A DNA stretch of 64,000 nucleotides, from contig JAHISQ010000115.1 of the NCBI GenBank assembly GCA_018818125.1, positions 79,085-143,084 on the forward strand. The letters are read 5' to 3'. The stretch is from Candidatus Rifleibacteriota bacterium. GTDB taxonomy: Bacteria; Muiribacteriota; Ozemobacteria; Ozemobacterales; Ozemobacteraceae. The notes beneath the pieces are model-generated. The model was given only the letters and a program-made list of their open reading frames with translations, had not been told where the DNA came from and ran no database searches. A program made the translations under genes and the position numbers. This document shows, piece after piece, positions 33,342 through 42,385 of this stretch (position 1 is the stretch's first letter; each line of letters begins with the position of its first letter).

Positions 33342-34637
33342 ATGCTGTTACTCGCCCGGTTGAACAAGAATTTAACATTTGTGTTGTTGCTGATCATTTT
33401 AATCCTTGCAACATCATCTGCCCAACTGGATGCCAAGGTCTGGACAATTGAAGACTTTTTTCAACACCGCCCGGATGTTCGCGACAATATCAAGAGCTGG
33501 TCAGGTAAAACTGACCCGGAATGGATATTGCGCGAATGGATTAAGATTACAACCGAACGTGGTGAAGACTATCAGCTGGCGCTGGCAATTCTTAATGGAA
33601 CCCAACCGTCTGAGTCGGTGACCCCACCAGCAGATTCCAGTCCTCAACCTTCTGATGGTTTTGGCGAAAACACTCCGGTTTCAGGCTTTGTACGCCCGGC
33701 CGATGATAATGGCTGGGGAGTTCACTGGTTTCCCACAGTGTCGCAGTCCAGGGAAGAAGTCGACCGCTTTGTGAAAATAATCGATGAGTTACATATTAAA
33801 TGGGTTCTGTTTCTCAACCCGGGAACTGATTTAAACGCTAATGAATATCTGGTTGACAAGCTGGTTGCGAAGGGAATTATGCCGGTTATGCGCCTGTATT
33901 ACAGCACAATCTACACTCCCTCGGGAGAAGAGATCGAGCAGACTGGAAACCTGGTCGAGCATTTTGTCAGAAGAGGTGTGCATTATTACCAGATTTACAA
34001 CGAACCCAATTTACCATGCGAATGGGAAGGAAACGTTCTTCCGGAGAACTCAGTATCGCGCTGGGCAGACGCTTTTATTCCTCGCGCCCAGGCCGTAGTC
34101 AAGGCTGGTGGAATACCAGGAATCGGTGGTCCGGCTTTTGGTTACATCAAAACTGATGGTTCTTACGGCAATGGTTCAGATTACTTCAGACAGATGGTTG
34201 AAAAACTGGTAAGCCTCAACCAGAAAGATCTGCTCGCACGCTCTGTCGTGGTAATCCATAACTACACCACCGACTCGCCACCCAGCGATAAAAATCAACG
34301 GGAAAAATATTGGCAGTTTGAAACCTACCAGACGATTCTCGGTGAGCATGACCTGTTTCTGCCGATGATTGGCGGAGAGGGCGGAACCCGACCTGAAGAT
34401 GTTGGCGGCAATATGAACAAGCTCGCTGATAACGTCACCTGGTGTTATGAACACATGGCATCGGCACCGGATTACTATATGTCTTTCGCGCACTGGTTGC
34501 TGGCAGCTCCCGAGGGAAATGAGTGGCGCAAACATGCGATGTTCGACAACAACGGATCTCCTTTGCAGAAAGAGTTGATTGACAGGATGCGAGCGGCGCG
34601 TCCTCCGGCAAGAAGCAGCGGTCAGGGGAATGATTGA
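33342..34637 (+). CDS. exported glycoside-hydrolase-like (clan A TIM barrel) protein
   Basis: The 431-residue product has a Sec signal peptide and GGGAGG before the ATG. After a small N-terminal module (~33-85, 'DFFQHRPDVRDNIKSWSGKT') and a Pro/Ser linker comes a barrel-like domain (~120-420). It has 'IYNEPNLP' (E221, candidate acid/base) and 'MIGGEGGTR' (E346, candidate nucleophile), the spacing expected for clan GH-A enzymes such as GH5, GH39 or GH53. The exact family is not clear. The same small N-terminal module appears in the 177-residue exported protein at 37322. It heads the plus-strand run that continues with the PilX-like gene 43 bp downstream. Its substrate may be an exopolysaccharide, linked with the deacetylase next door. 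Confidence 0.8.
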   Translation: MLLLARLNKNLTFVLLLIILILATSSAQLDAKVWTIEDFFQHRPDVRDNIKSWSGKTDPEWILREWIKITTERGEDYQLALAILNGTQPSESVTPPADSSPQPSDGFGENTPVSGFVRPADDNGWGVHWFPTVSQSREEVDRFVKIIDELHIKWVLFLNPGTDLNANEYLVDKLVAKGIMPVMRLYYSTIYTPSGEEIEQTGNLVEHFVRRGVHYYQIYNEPNLPCEWEGNVLPENSVSRWADAFIPRAQAVVKAGGIPGIGGPAFGYIKTDGSYGNGSDYFRQMVEKLVSLNQKDLLARSVVVIHNYTTDSPPSDKNQREKYWQFETYQTILGEHDLFLPMIGGEGGTRPEDVGGNMNKLADNVTWCYEHMASAPDYYMSFAHWLLAAPEGNEWRKHAMFDNNGSPLQKELIDRMRAARPPARSSGQGND

Positions 34638-34680
34638 AGCTACTGATGGTTTTGACAATCGTCTGAACTAGAGGATAAGT

Positions 34681-36918
34681 ATGCTGTTGCCCCTTCGCAA
34701 AAAAGCCATGGCCTTACCGGTAATTCTTGTTGTAATGCTTGTCGTTGCAATCTTCTTTATCACGGCGGCTTTTATGACTCGAAACCAGCAGCATCTGGCC
34801 AGCTTTTACCTGGACTCGGAAAACGCCATGAATCTGGCTGAGAGCGCAGCACAGGAAACAATATGCGCACTAAGAACCCTGGTGTTTCCTGATTCAAACA
34901 GACCCGGCCTGAAGAAATTATTTGAGCAACTTCTCGATGTTGAGGCCGGCAAAGAGCAGAACAAAATCAGCCTGGAGCCTGGTCCTGAGATCATAAAATT
35001 CATGACCGACAATGAAATAGCCGGCACCAGTCCCTTGTCGGTTAAAATCACTGCATATTTATCGCAATTCAATGCTATTTCGATGCCGGATTCAGCCGTT
35101 GGCATTGTTGAAGATCCCAAAGAAAAAGAAGGTTTGATAAAAATCGAGGTAAGGGTGGAATACGGCAAGGCAGTCAAGGCTCTCAACATTATTCATAAAG
35201 TAAAAGTAGCCAGAATTGTTCACCCGGTCTTATCAAGATTCAGTCTTTTTTTAAAAAACGCACCGGCCGGATCGGGCTGGCTGGACCAGATCAACCCGTT
35301 ACATCAAGACTCCGCCAGCCTGCAGAGTGACCCACACGCCTATTTTCAAAAAAATAATCGAAGACTTGCCGCTCCGATTATTTTGAATCATGGCAAAACG
35401 GTTGATCTTGCTCCCGATGGCTCTTATGATTTTGTTTCGAGCAAACCTCAGATAGAGAAATTAGTTTCTGAAAATGCGCCAGTCTTTCTAGGTGGAAAAT
35501 GGCGTTTAGGAATGGCAGAAGGAACCCCCCAAAGCCAGTTTTCAGAAAGATTTCTGGTCAGACTGGCGAGTTATGACATCATGGAATCAGTCGAAGCTTT
35601 TGACCGCAAGGCCAGGCAGACGGGCAATTTGAGTCCATATCCGCGAGCCAGCATCCAGGCTGCTTATGTTCAGATGTTCGGCATGAACAATGACTGGTTG
35701 ATGGATACCCGGGCAATACCGCTTGAAAACACTCAGGGTTTTCAGTTTTACCGTCACTACCAGGACAACACTCCGATTCTCGATATGAAAGGCAGTAGTG
35801 CCCTGCGCCTTTTCGGATCTTATAAAGAATTCAGTCCAACTATGGTTCTTGGCGATGTTGAGAGATATTATCAGCGACTGGTAACCATGGATTGCGTTTT
35901 CAAAAACCGGCTTTTTAACGCGGTAACCATGCCCTTTCTTGATCATACGAATTTTCAGCGCCTCAGATATCCGAATCAGCTGGGCTTGTATTTTCGCGAT
36001 TCTCGTACGCTCAACACTCTTCAGGGCGTGTCAGCAGTCATGGGCATACGTATGGGCAATGATGACGATGTAGCGTTAGCCTGGGAGTTTTATCCGAAAC
36101 AACTAAGCTGTACGCTGATTTCCGAGCATTTTATGCGCGGCCTTGATTTTATTCTCACCAACCGGGAAACTGGTGCCGTTGGCGTCGACATCACCAAAAA
36201 CAATGGCACAACCCCAATGCCGGCAAACGGCGAGATTTTCAGCATGCTTAGTTCACAGGCACTGGAAACCTCAAAGGTCGGCGCTACTGAACCGGAAACA
36301 CCCTTAAAAGGCCGCGAGGTGACAGTTAAAGACAAAAATGGCAACCTGCTGTTTAAGGGCGATTTGATGGGCCTGGACGGATATAACGATGTTCTGGTCA
36401 GAACTGCATTCAAGTTTAACTCGAAAATGGAGCTCTTTGAAAAATGCGCATGGAAAAAGGGCAGCATCTTTCATCTGGCACTTCCGGGCAACGTTATCCT
36501 CGGTGGCGACAGCAATTCTGAAATAATTTTTGACGAGCCTGTAGAAATAGATCGCGGAGGCATGATTGTTGTGCCGGGTTCGGTGATAATTAAAGCGCCG
36601 ATCAGATCTTTGAACGGAGAGACACTGACCATTGTAGCCCGTGATCAGATCGTAATAGCAACGTCTCAGCCAATTGAAGCGTCTTTAATTGCCATGAAAA
36701 AGATCAGCAAAGATTTTTCCGTAGATGGTTTTGCAATTAAAGGACCGGTAACTTCTGGCGAACTGGATCTACAAAATCTCGTCACTGGCGGGAATTCAAA
36801 GAGCATCAGTTATTCAGAAAACTTCAATGAACTCAATTTTTCTCTTGGAGATCAGAGGTTTCCCAGAAGATTATCACTGTCTGACGAATTCAGGCAATAT
36901 TACGGAAAGGCTTTTTAG
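34681..36918 (+). CDS. large PilX/GspK-like pilus-associated protein, paralogue 1
   Basis: This 745-residue protein begins like a PilX N-terminus: a short basic lead, then one hydrophobic helix ('AMALPVILVVMLVVAIFFIT') and a run ending 'SENAMNLAESAAQ', typical of pilin-like proteins without the classic Glu5. AGAGGA precedes the ATG. The rest is large for the family. The C-terminal ~150 residues look like a beta-helix or bactofilin-like fold ('GGMIVVPGSVIIKAPI', 'GETLTIVARDQIVIA'). The same plan is found in the 703-residue protein at 55455: both have 'LS-R/K-FSLF' near residue 190, then 'GGM.....G' and 'GETLT.V'. It is followed directly by a prepilin gene, so it probably belongs to one pilus or pseudopilus tip complex. 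Confidence 0.82.
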   Translation: MLLPLRKKAMALPVILVVMLVVAIFFITAAFMTRNQQHLASFYLDSENAMNLAESAAQETICALRTLVFPDSNRPGLKKLFEQLLDVEAGKEQNKISLEPGPEIIKFMTDNEIAGTSPLSVKITAYLSQFNAISMPDSAVGIVEDPKEKEGLIKIEVRVEYGKAVKALNIIHKVKVARIVHPVLSRFSLFLKNAPAGSGWLDQINPLHQDSASLQSDPHAYFQKNNRRLAAPIILNHGKTVDLAPDGSYDFVSSKPQIEKLVSENAPVFLGGKWRLGMAEGTPQSQFSERFLVRLASYDIMESVEAFDRKARQTGNLSPYPRASIQAAYVQMFGMNNDWLMDTRAIPLENTQGFQFYRHYQDNTPILDMKGSSALRLFGSYKEFSPTMVLGDVERYYQRLVTMDCVFKNRLFNAVTMPFLDHTNFQRLRYPNQLGLYFRDSRTLNTLQGVSAVMGIRMGNDDDVALAWEFYPKQLSCTLISEHFMRGLDFILTNRETGAVGVDITKNNGTTPMPANGEIFSMLSSQALETSKVGATEPETPLKGREVTVKDKNGNLLFKGDLMGLDGYNDVLVRTAFKFNSKMELFEKCAWKKGSIFHLALPGNVILGGDSNSEIIFDEPVEIDRGGMIVVPGSVIIKAPIRSLNGETLTIVARDQIVIATSQPIEASLIAMKKISKDFSVDGFAIKGPVTSGELDLQNLVTGGNSKSISYSENFNELNFSLGDQRFPRRLSLSDEFRQYYGKAF

Positions 36919-37317
36919 ATGTTCAGAAATAATCCGCTAAAAGGTATGACATACATTGAATTGACAGTCGCTATCTTCATTACCGTAATTATTACCGGGA
37001 TCGCGATCCGTATTATGACGCAGATGAATCAGGGTTCTGAAAAGATATCGAAGGATTCAATGTATTATCAGACAATAGGAAGATTTTTGGGTCAGGTCAG
37101 GGCAGATTTACGAAGTGCGACAAAAATCGAACAGCTTGATAATACTATTGTTCTGACCATTGCCACCGATGATGAGGGCAGGTTCGATACCATAAGTTTT
37201 GTAATCGATGAGGAAAAAAACAGCATAATCAGAAATGCTGACCAGCAGCGAAGCACCTATGATTTTGGCGAGCCTCCTGAGAATGCTGGTAAATTTGTTT
37301 TCAAAATCGAAAGGTAG
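36919..37317 (+). CDS. prepilin-like protein (GspJ-like)
   Basis: The 132-residue product has a type IV prepilin leader, with cleavage predicted at the G in 'LKG|MTYIELTVAIFITV'. The mature protein starts with Met and keeps the Glu5 of the MTYIE motif. The hydrophobic helix and the later 'RADLRSATKIEQLDNTIVLT' segment resemble minor pseudopilins of GspJ type. Its start abuts the stop of the PilX-like gene (TAGATG), and it is followed by the small exported protein gene 4 bp downstream. Prepilin peptidase and assembly ATPase are not in the window. Confidence 0.88.
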   Translation: MFRNNPLKGMTYIELTVAIFITVIITGIAIRIMTQMNQGSEKISKDSMYYQTIGRFLGQVRADLRSATKIEQLDNTIVLTIATDDEGRFDTISFVIDEEKNSIIRNADQQRSTYDFGEPPENAGKFVFKIER

Positions 37318-37321
37318 CTAC

Positions 37322-37855
37322 ATGAAAAAACAAGAACGGAGCTGTTTTTTTACCTTGTTACTGGTGAGCATTCATTTGCTGACTTGCACAAGCGCTGTTC
37401 AAGCTCAGAATGCCAGCGAAACCCGGCGGCTTTCGATCGGCTTTGAAAACCAGCTGATCGAGCTTAAAATACCAACCCCAATGCTAAAAAACTCAGAAGC
37501 CAGCTGGGTCAGTTCAGCAACCCCGGAAATTGCCGGAGCCTATCTGGCACCGATTCCAGAACCTGCTCAATGGATAGAAAATGAATATCGACCAGAGAAG
37601 CTGGCCGAAAAACCGGGACAAATGGATAATATTCCCCAGAAACGCCAATTTCCGGATCCGTTTGACGAGGCGATGAGTCGGCGCCAGGCGGCAATCGATT
37701 TTTTAAAGCGCCGACCAGATATCCTTGTCTTTGTCCGTGACAATCTGGGGGAAACAGATCCGATAAAGGTGCTTGAGCGCTGGGTATACGAGATTATGCA
37801 GTCGAGCGACTCAGATTGGCCCGAAGCAAAAAAAATCCTGGAAGAAATGAACTAG
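37322..37855 (+). CDS. small exported protein sharing a module with the glycosidase-like protein
   Basis: I start this 177-residue protein at MKKQERSCFF (37322). The same frame is open back to 37235, but that part overlaps the prepilin gene. A signal peptide ends near AVQAQNA. The C-terminal ~50 residues, 'AIDFLKRRPDILVFVRDN' then 'ETDPIKVLERWVYEI', align with the N-terminal module of the 33342 protein ('DFFQHRPDVRDNIKSWSGKT' then 'DPEWILREWI'). It lies 4 bp after the prepilin gene, and is convergent with the next prepilin operon, only 3 bp away. The function is unknown; the shared module may be a docking or targeting unit. Confidence 0.75.
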   Translation: MKKQERSCFFTLLLVSIHLLTCTSAVQAQNASETRRLSIGFENQLIELKIPTPMLKNSEASWVSSATPEIAGAYLAPIPEPAQWIENEYRPEKLAEKPGQMDNIPQKRQFPDPFDEAMSRRQAAIDFLKRRPDILVFVRDNLGETDPIKVLERWVYEIMQSSDSDWPEAKKILEEMN

Positions 37856-37858
37856 ACT

Positions 37859-38434
37859 CTAATCTTTCCAGATAAGCGCTTCGCCTACGGCCTCTGAAAG
37901 CCGGGATTTTCTGGTAACTCTGAAGCTGAAATTTTCTGTTTTACCGGTGTTTGCAGCAATTATTACAAGAGTCACTTCAACAAATGATGCCTTATCAGCC
38001 GCTACTTGTTCTTTTCCTGATGAATCAAAAAAGTTGAGGGTAAATTGAAAGATTGAGTAACCCTGTGTCAGCTGCGAAAAGGACCATTTTTTTTCAGCAG
38101 AGCCCGCCCGGCGAACTATTTCTCTTTTATCATCTGAAAATTCGTATTCCACATTCTCGAGATTTCGACCATCTTCTTGTAATACGCCATATAGGCTTAA
38201 TGACGAATCCTTTTCACACCCCATATTACTAACCGAAGCCATGTCGTGACGAAGTTGTTCTTCAACCAGCGCAATCAGAGAGGAACAACCCGTTTGAGCT
38301 GTTCTCTCGGATTCATCCTGGCGAAATATCAGAAACAGGTTGAATGTGATTACGAGTATCATTACAAAGATTACAATCGCCAGCGAGATTTCTACAAAAG
38401 TAACCCCGAGCCGGGTAGTTTTACAGAAATTCAT
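37859..38434 (-). CDS. prepilin-like protein, last gene of the pilin-cyclase operon
   Basis: The 191-residue product has a prepilin leader: 'TTRLG|VTFVEISLAIVIFVMIL', with cleavage after Gly and Glu5 conserved. The globular part contains 'CSSLIALVEEQLRHDMASVS', similar to GspJ/GspI-type minor pseudopilins. The start overlaps the stop of the preceding prepilin as ATGA. It ends 3 bp from the convergent small exported protein gene, with no visible terminator between them. Confidence 0.88.
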   Translation of the reverse strand: MNFCKTTRLGVTFVEISLAIVIFVMILVITFNLFLIFRQDESERTAQTGCSSLIALVEEQLRHDMASVSNMGCEKDSSLSLYGVLQEDGRNLENVEYEFSDDKREIVRRAGSAEKKWSFSQLTQGYSIFQFTLNFFDSSGKEQVAADKASFVEVTLVIIAANTGKTENFSFRVTRKSRLSEAVGEALIWKD

Positions 38435-38850
38435 AGCATTCTGTCTCTAAATACAATCGCTGGCAATGAAAAATCCTGATCGAAATCTTTAATACCTGGT
38501 CTTGCCCATTTCACACGCACTTTAAATTTATAGGCAAAAACTTTTGGCAGGGCTCGATCAAACCCGGAAACTGGATCAATCAATTCACTTGATGGAATTA
38601 TTTCGAAATCTATGCCGTGCACATTGCGAACTTCTGGCTGCAGAATTTCCTGAGAAATTGAATCAGCCAGCTTCATTTCTTCGAGTTTATTAGAAGCCAG
38701 CGAGCCTGCTATTACAAGACGTTTTGCATCAACACTCTGCCTTCTGATTTCGCTGAACTTAGGAATCATAGGCACCAGAAAAAGCCCGAAGATCAGCATT
38801 GCCGCCATTATCTCGACAAAACTGAAGCCTTTGGGCAAAATACTTTTCAA
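38431..38850 (-). CDS. prepilin-like protein (GspI/PilV-like), TTG start
   Basis: The 139-residue product starts at TTG (38848-38850), which gives a leader of 'MKSILPKG' and cleavage before 'FSFVEIMAAMLIFGLFLVPM', with Glu5 present. The mature part has the GspI/PilV feel ('RLVIAGSLASNKLEEMKLAD'). No ATG fits better, and a GGGG-rich site lies about 9 nt upstream. It overlaps the next prepilin by 4 nt and follows the cyclase gene by 30 bp. Confidence 0.85.
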   Translation of the reverse strand: MKSILPKGFSFVEIMAAMLIFGLFLVPMIPKFSEIRRQSVDAKRLVIAGSLASNKLEEMKLADSISQEILQPEVRNVHGIDFEIIPSSELIDPVSGFDRALPKVFAYKFKVRVKWARPGIKDFDQDFSLPAIVFRDRML

Positions 38851-38880
38851 TTGGATTACCCCATTGAACCTGACTGACAG

Positions 38881-40545
38881 CTAAGCATCTGGCTTTGCAA
38901 TACCTGGAGCAGAAGTGTTTTCTGGTCTAGCAGAGTCGCTTACAATATGATTGGTGCGGCTGGCAACCTGGTCCAGTTTTGTCTGAATTGAAACGACCTT
39001 GGCACTTCTTACCTGTTCAAGAATTTCGTAAACGGTTATTGGCACATCAAGGCCTCTTATTCTTACGTTTTCGCGCTTAACATGTTTAACTGTACGCGGC
39101 AGTTGCGCAAAAGTGGCTTCATCAACAAGCATGCGCGTTCCTAAATCCTTGTTCAATGACTCTAGGCGCGAGGCAAGATTGACGATAGAGCCCATGACCG
39201 TGAATTCCTGACGACGCGACGAACCGATGTTACCGGCAAGGACTTCACCAGTAGCAATACCAACCCTGATATTAAATCCCTCTATGCCGCGAGAAGCCCA
39301 GTCAGCGCTGAGTCGATCGAGCTCACAGAGCATGGCACAGGCTGCTTCCACTGCATTTTTAGCGGGATAAGCCAGATCACTCAGAACTCCAAAGCGAGCC
39401 ATAATGGCATCACCAATAAATTTGTCGATTTCGCCCTGATAATCAAAAATCACTTCAGTCATACATGACAGATACTCGTTCATCAGAGAAACAACTTCTT
39501 TAGGGCTCATGCGCGAACTGAGCGCAGTAAATCCCGCTATATCAGTAAACAAAATTGCAGCATTCTTGTTAACGCCGCCAAGATCAATCTTTTCGGGATT
39601 TTTGAGAAGATTTTCGATCAACGCAGGAGATGTGTAACGCGAAAAAATTTCTTGCAGACGGCGCTTTTCAGCAATTTCCTGTTCAGAAACGAGTTTTGCA
39701 GAAGTTAACTCTTCACGGGTCTGCACAAAAATATCAGCGTTGGCGAGTGCACCCCCGATAAAAGTTGGAAGCGATGACAAGAACCTGATCTCATTCTCAT
39801 CAAGCTCGGTGTGGCCGTCAGAAAACGATTCAACGTGAACAACACCGTAACTCTTGTTCTGACTGAAAAGTGGAATCGCCACCAGCGTGTTCATCATCGG
39901 CTCACGATCAAGCAATTTACGCAGCTCAATATCACTGGCAGCAATTCCGCGGTAGACGGTCTGCTTTCTTTTGAGTGCATAGGTCAGCACATGTGCGTGA
40001 TCGGCCTGCATCGCAAATTTTTCTACCGTTGTGTCTGGATAGCCCGCCCAGCGAAACGGGTAAAGCTCATTGCGAACTGGATCGACCAGAAAAACAATAT
40101 ACCTGCTGGCACCTAAATCGGCCTCAATAAGCGAAGAAATGGATTTAAACAGTTCGTCAGGATCTAGTGTGTCGAGCAGGTTCTTAACCTTCATCATGAC
40201 CATCGAAAATCTCTGTCGCACCTGCTCGATTTTCTTATCGAGCAGAGCCTGCTTCGCCTGATAATCAGTTCTGATCTTTCTAGCGTAAGAAGCCTCTATC
40301 GCCTTTTTTACGCCAGCTTCGATGGTGACTTCCTTGCCAATAGCCTTGTTTATTATTCCAAGTAAAATGCCAAGTAAAATCACTATAACCACAACCAGCG
40401 CTGCTACTACTGTCCAGGCAAAGGGCGAGGGTTCAACCACAAGAGCCACAGGTTCCTGGGCAGCAGCAATCTTCGCAACAAACACCAACATGGCGGCTAC
40501 GTAAAAGAAGCGATAGCGCGGCTTGTAGATCAATCTGAAAAACAT
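38881..40545 (-). CDS. membrane-anchored GAF + class III adenylate/guanylate cyclase
   Basis: The product is 554 residues from the ATG at 40543-40545; the upstream ATG at 40596 overlaps the preceding gene. Two hydrophobic segments near the N-terminus ('RFFYVAAMLVFVAKIAAAQ' and 'FAWTVVAALVVVIVILLGIL') anchor it. A GAF domain (~130-290) is followed by a class III cyclase domain (~320-510). The metal Asps are in 'ILFTDIAGFTALS' and 'GDAIMARFG', and the later motif is 'RQEFTVMGSIVNLASRLE'. It should make cAMP or cGMP in response to a GAF ligand. It is the only signalling enzyme inside an eight-gene operon of prepilins, which suggests cyclic-nucleotide control of pilus activity. Confidence 0.92.
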   Translation of the reverse strand: MFFRLIYKPRYRFFYVAAMLVFVAKIAAAQEPVALVVEPSPFAWTVVAALVVVIVILLGILLGIINKAIGKEVTIEAGVKKAIEASYARKIRTDYQAKQALLDKKIEQVRQRFSMVMMKVKNLLDTLDPDELFKSISSLIEADLGASRYIVFLVDPVRNELYPFRWAGYPDTTVEKFAMQADHAHVLTYALKRKQTVYRGIAASDIELRKLLDREPMMNTLVAIPLFSQNKSYGVVHVESFSDGHTELDENEIRFLSSLPTFIGGALANADIFVQTREELTSAKLVSEQEIAEKRRLQEIFSRYTSPALIENLLKNPEKIDLGGVNKNAAILFTDIAGFTALSSRMSPKEVVSLMNEYLSCMTEVIFDYQGEIDKFIGDAIMARFGVLSDLAYPAKNAVEAACAMLCELDRLSADWASRGIEGFNIRVGIATGEVLAGNIGSSRRQEFTVMGSIVNLASRLESLNKDLGTRMLVDEATFAQLPRTVKHVKRENVRIRGLDVPITVYEILEQVRSAKVVSIQTKLDQVASRTNHIVSDSARPENTSAPGIAKPDA

Positions 40546-40558
40546 TTCTTGAGGCCTA

Positions 40559-41245
40559 TCAGTAAGTCGGCGCTGAATCCGAAAAAGGCGCCACATTTAA
40601 GCGAAATTTATGATTCATCGGAACTCTCAAATCACCAGCAATATAACCATCAGGAGGAGCCATAATCAGCGATATTTCAAGAAAAGTACCGATGGCGGCG
40701 GGATTGGCACCATCTTTAGTTTCTTCGGTATTATTTGGAGTTTTAATAACCGAAGAAATCTTGAATTCAATTCTTACCACGTCATCAATAAAAATCGGAC
40801 GCGCACCGCCGACAAGAGTGAGACGATGGCCACTTTTGACCAGGGCAAAAATATTGTGAACACTGGTGTGATTGGATGTCATCATATCAATGTTGGTCTT
40901 GCTGACATTCCAGGTCATAATGTTGCCATCGGGAGCTCCGGTTGGGTCTGGATGGAACTTAAAAGGCCTTGGCATTTCATTCAGCATCATCTCTGGAACC
41001 CCACCGGGACCAGGCTTGAATTCAAACTCAAGTCTATTAGTAGCTTCTTCAAGCGCTTTGCGCATGTATGTCCAGAAAATATCGGCCTGCGCGGTTCGCT
41101 CCTGCTTCCATGCCGTAATTTTAAAGGAACTGTTGCTTCGACTGTACAGATACATTACGGCTGTGATGAAACCAGCCATTACCAATATTGAAGTAACAAT
41201 TTCAATTATGGTAAAAGCCTTTTTACTCTGTAATTTTAACTTCAA
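40559..41245 (-). CDS. prepilin-like protein, TTG start
   Basis: The 228-residue product starts at TTG (41243-41245). GGAGG lies 6 nt upstream, inside the end of the overlapping PilX-like gene, and decides the start. The leader 'MKLKLQSKKA' precedes 'FTIIEIVTSILVMAGFI', with Glu5 kept. The residue before the cleavage site is Ala rather than the usual Gly, which some prepilin peptidases accept. The C-terminal domain ('GGARPIFIDDVVRIEFKIS', 'LRVPMNHKFRLNVAPFSD') looks like a GspJ-type minor pseudopilin. It overlaps the upstream gene by 23 nt and precedes the cyclase gene. Confidence 0.85.
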   Translation of the reverse strand: MKLKLQSKKAFTIIEIVTSILVMAGFITAVMYLYSRSNSSFKITAWKQERTAQADIFWTYMRKALEEATNRLEFEFKPGPGGVPEMMLNEMPRPFKFHPDPTGAPDGNIMTWNVSKTNIDMMTSNHTSVHNIFALVKSGHRLTLVGGARPIFIDDVVRIEFKISSVIKTPNNTEETKDGANPAAIGTFLEISLIMAPPDGYIAGDLRVPMNHKFRLNVAPFSDSAPTY

Positions 41246-41777
41246 TCAGCTCCTCCATGGTTTTGCGTGTCCCGTTAAAACTGCCCCAGGCCCTTATTCT
41301 AAGAAAATCCTGAGTATAACCATGCAGGCTGCGCGATACCAGATCAAACTCTTCGACGCCAAATTCAAATGACACCGCAGGAACTTTGTCGGGAGCGCCG
41401 CCAGCAAGAGCACTGGACTCAAGGTGGGCTTTTATCTTTGCAGCCGGCGTACCCCGATTTTTGCTCTGAAAATCATACAACCAGATCATTCTTGTCAAAT
41501 TGAATTCATCTGAACTTCCGGTGCCGGCATTTATGTCGAGTGCCATCTGATGAATACGATAATACTCGGAAGGCAAAACCCGGTATTTATAAATAGCCAG
41601 TTGAATTGCTGATCTTACCGCCATTAAAGCACGAGTCTGCTCATATTGCATGCTTTGCGCGCCGCGACGATGTCTTGTGTTCATCATCAGAACTGTTAAC
41701 AGCCCCAGAATAGCTGTGCAAAACACCAGTACTATCGCAATAGCTACACCTCGCCGCTGCATTAATCTGTTCATCAT
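41223..41777 (-). CDS. PilX/GspK-like minor pilus protein
   Basis: The 184-residue product starts 'MMNRLMQRRGVAIAIVLVFC' with a single N-terminal hydrophobic helix, then 'RALMAVRSAIQLAIYKYRVL'. This is the PilX/GspK pattern, which lacks the usual Glu5. The start overlaps the stop of the upstream prepilin as ATGA. It is much smaller than the 745- and 703-residue PilX-like proteins, so it may be a different subunit of the same complex. Confidence 0.83.
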   Translation of the reverse strand: MMNRLMQRRGVAIAIVLVFCTAILGLLTVLMMNTRHRRGAQSMQYEQTRALMAVRSAIQLAIYKYRVLPSEYYRIHQMALDINAGTGSSDEFNLTRMIWLYDFQSKNRGTPAAKIKAHLESSALAGGAPDKVPAVSFEFGVEEFDLVSRSLHGYTQDFLRIRAWGSFNGTRKTMEELIEVKITE

Positions 41778-42385
41778 TGGCTCATATCCGCCCTGAAGGT
41801 TTCAAGTTCAATCGCTTCGCGATGCCCATAATCAACACGCACCTTTAAACAGACAAGATTGTCAAAGCATGAATATGTAGCCACGAGACCTGGTGGTAAG
41901 GGATCTGGCGGAGGGAACGGCACAGGTGGGCCAGGCGGCAATTCGAAATTTCTAAAACTGAACACCAGTGCATCGTCATGCTGTATCTCAATGTTTTGCG
42001 CGCGAAAAAGCGTGGAAACAGCAACACTCACCGAATAAGAGGCACGGCCAATGACCACTGCACTGGAACTTGCAGTCATACCGGTAAAGTTGAGAGCGCC
42101 GCTGAAATCACCGTCTGGCGTCTGAATATTGAGAGGCAGCGTGCCAAGGGTGCCAGAAATAAGTTGATCGTAATTGGCGGTGAGCAAAACACTCACTACC
42201 GATTCGCCAAGTTTGAGGGCAATTTCCTCCTCAAGTTGGCGAGTTGCAGTACCATAGGAGCTTGTAAAAGCGCCAATTGCCGGCAAAATGGCCAGAGCCA
42301 TAATAACCAACGCAATCAGTATTTCTACAAGAGTTACACCATGGCGACAGCTTCCTGCAGTCATTTCTCTATCTGTTTTGCTCAT
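41774..42385 (-). CDS. prepilin-like protein (GspI/PilV-like)
   Basis: The product is ~203 residues from the ATG at 42383-42385, with GGA 8 nt upstream; ATGs at 42421 and 42364 are alternatives. The leader ends 'SCRHG', then 'VTLVEILIALVIMALAILPA' with Glu5. The mature protein includes a proline-rich loop ('FELPPGPPVPFPPPDPLPPG'), unusual for a minor pilin, and a short Cys-containing C-terminus ('YSCFDNLVCLKVRVDYG'). It overlaps the end of the 762-residue exported protein by 17 nt and the next gene by 4 nt. Confidence 0.85.
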   Translation of the reverse strand: MSKTDREMTAGSCRHGVTLVEILIALVIMALAILPAIGAFTSSYGTATRQLEEEIALKLGESVVSVLLTANYDQLISGTLGTLPLNIQTPDGDFSGALNFTGMTASSSAVVIGRASYSVSVAVSTLFRAQNIEIQHDDALVFSFRNFELPPGPPVPFPPPDPLPPGLVATYSCFDNLVCLKVRVDYGHREAIELETFRADMSQ

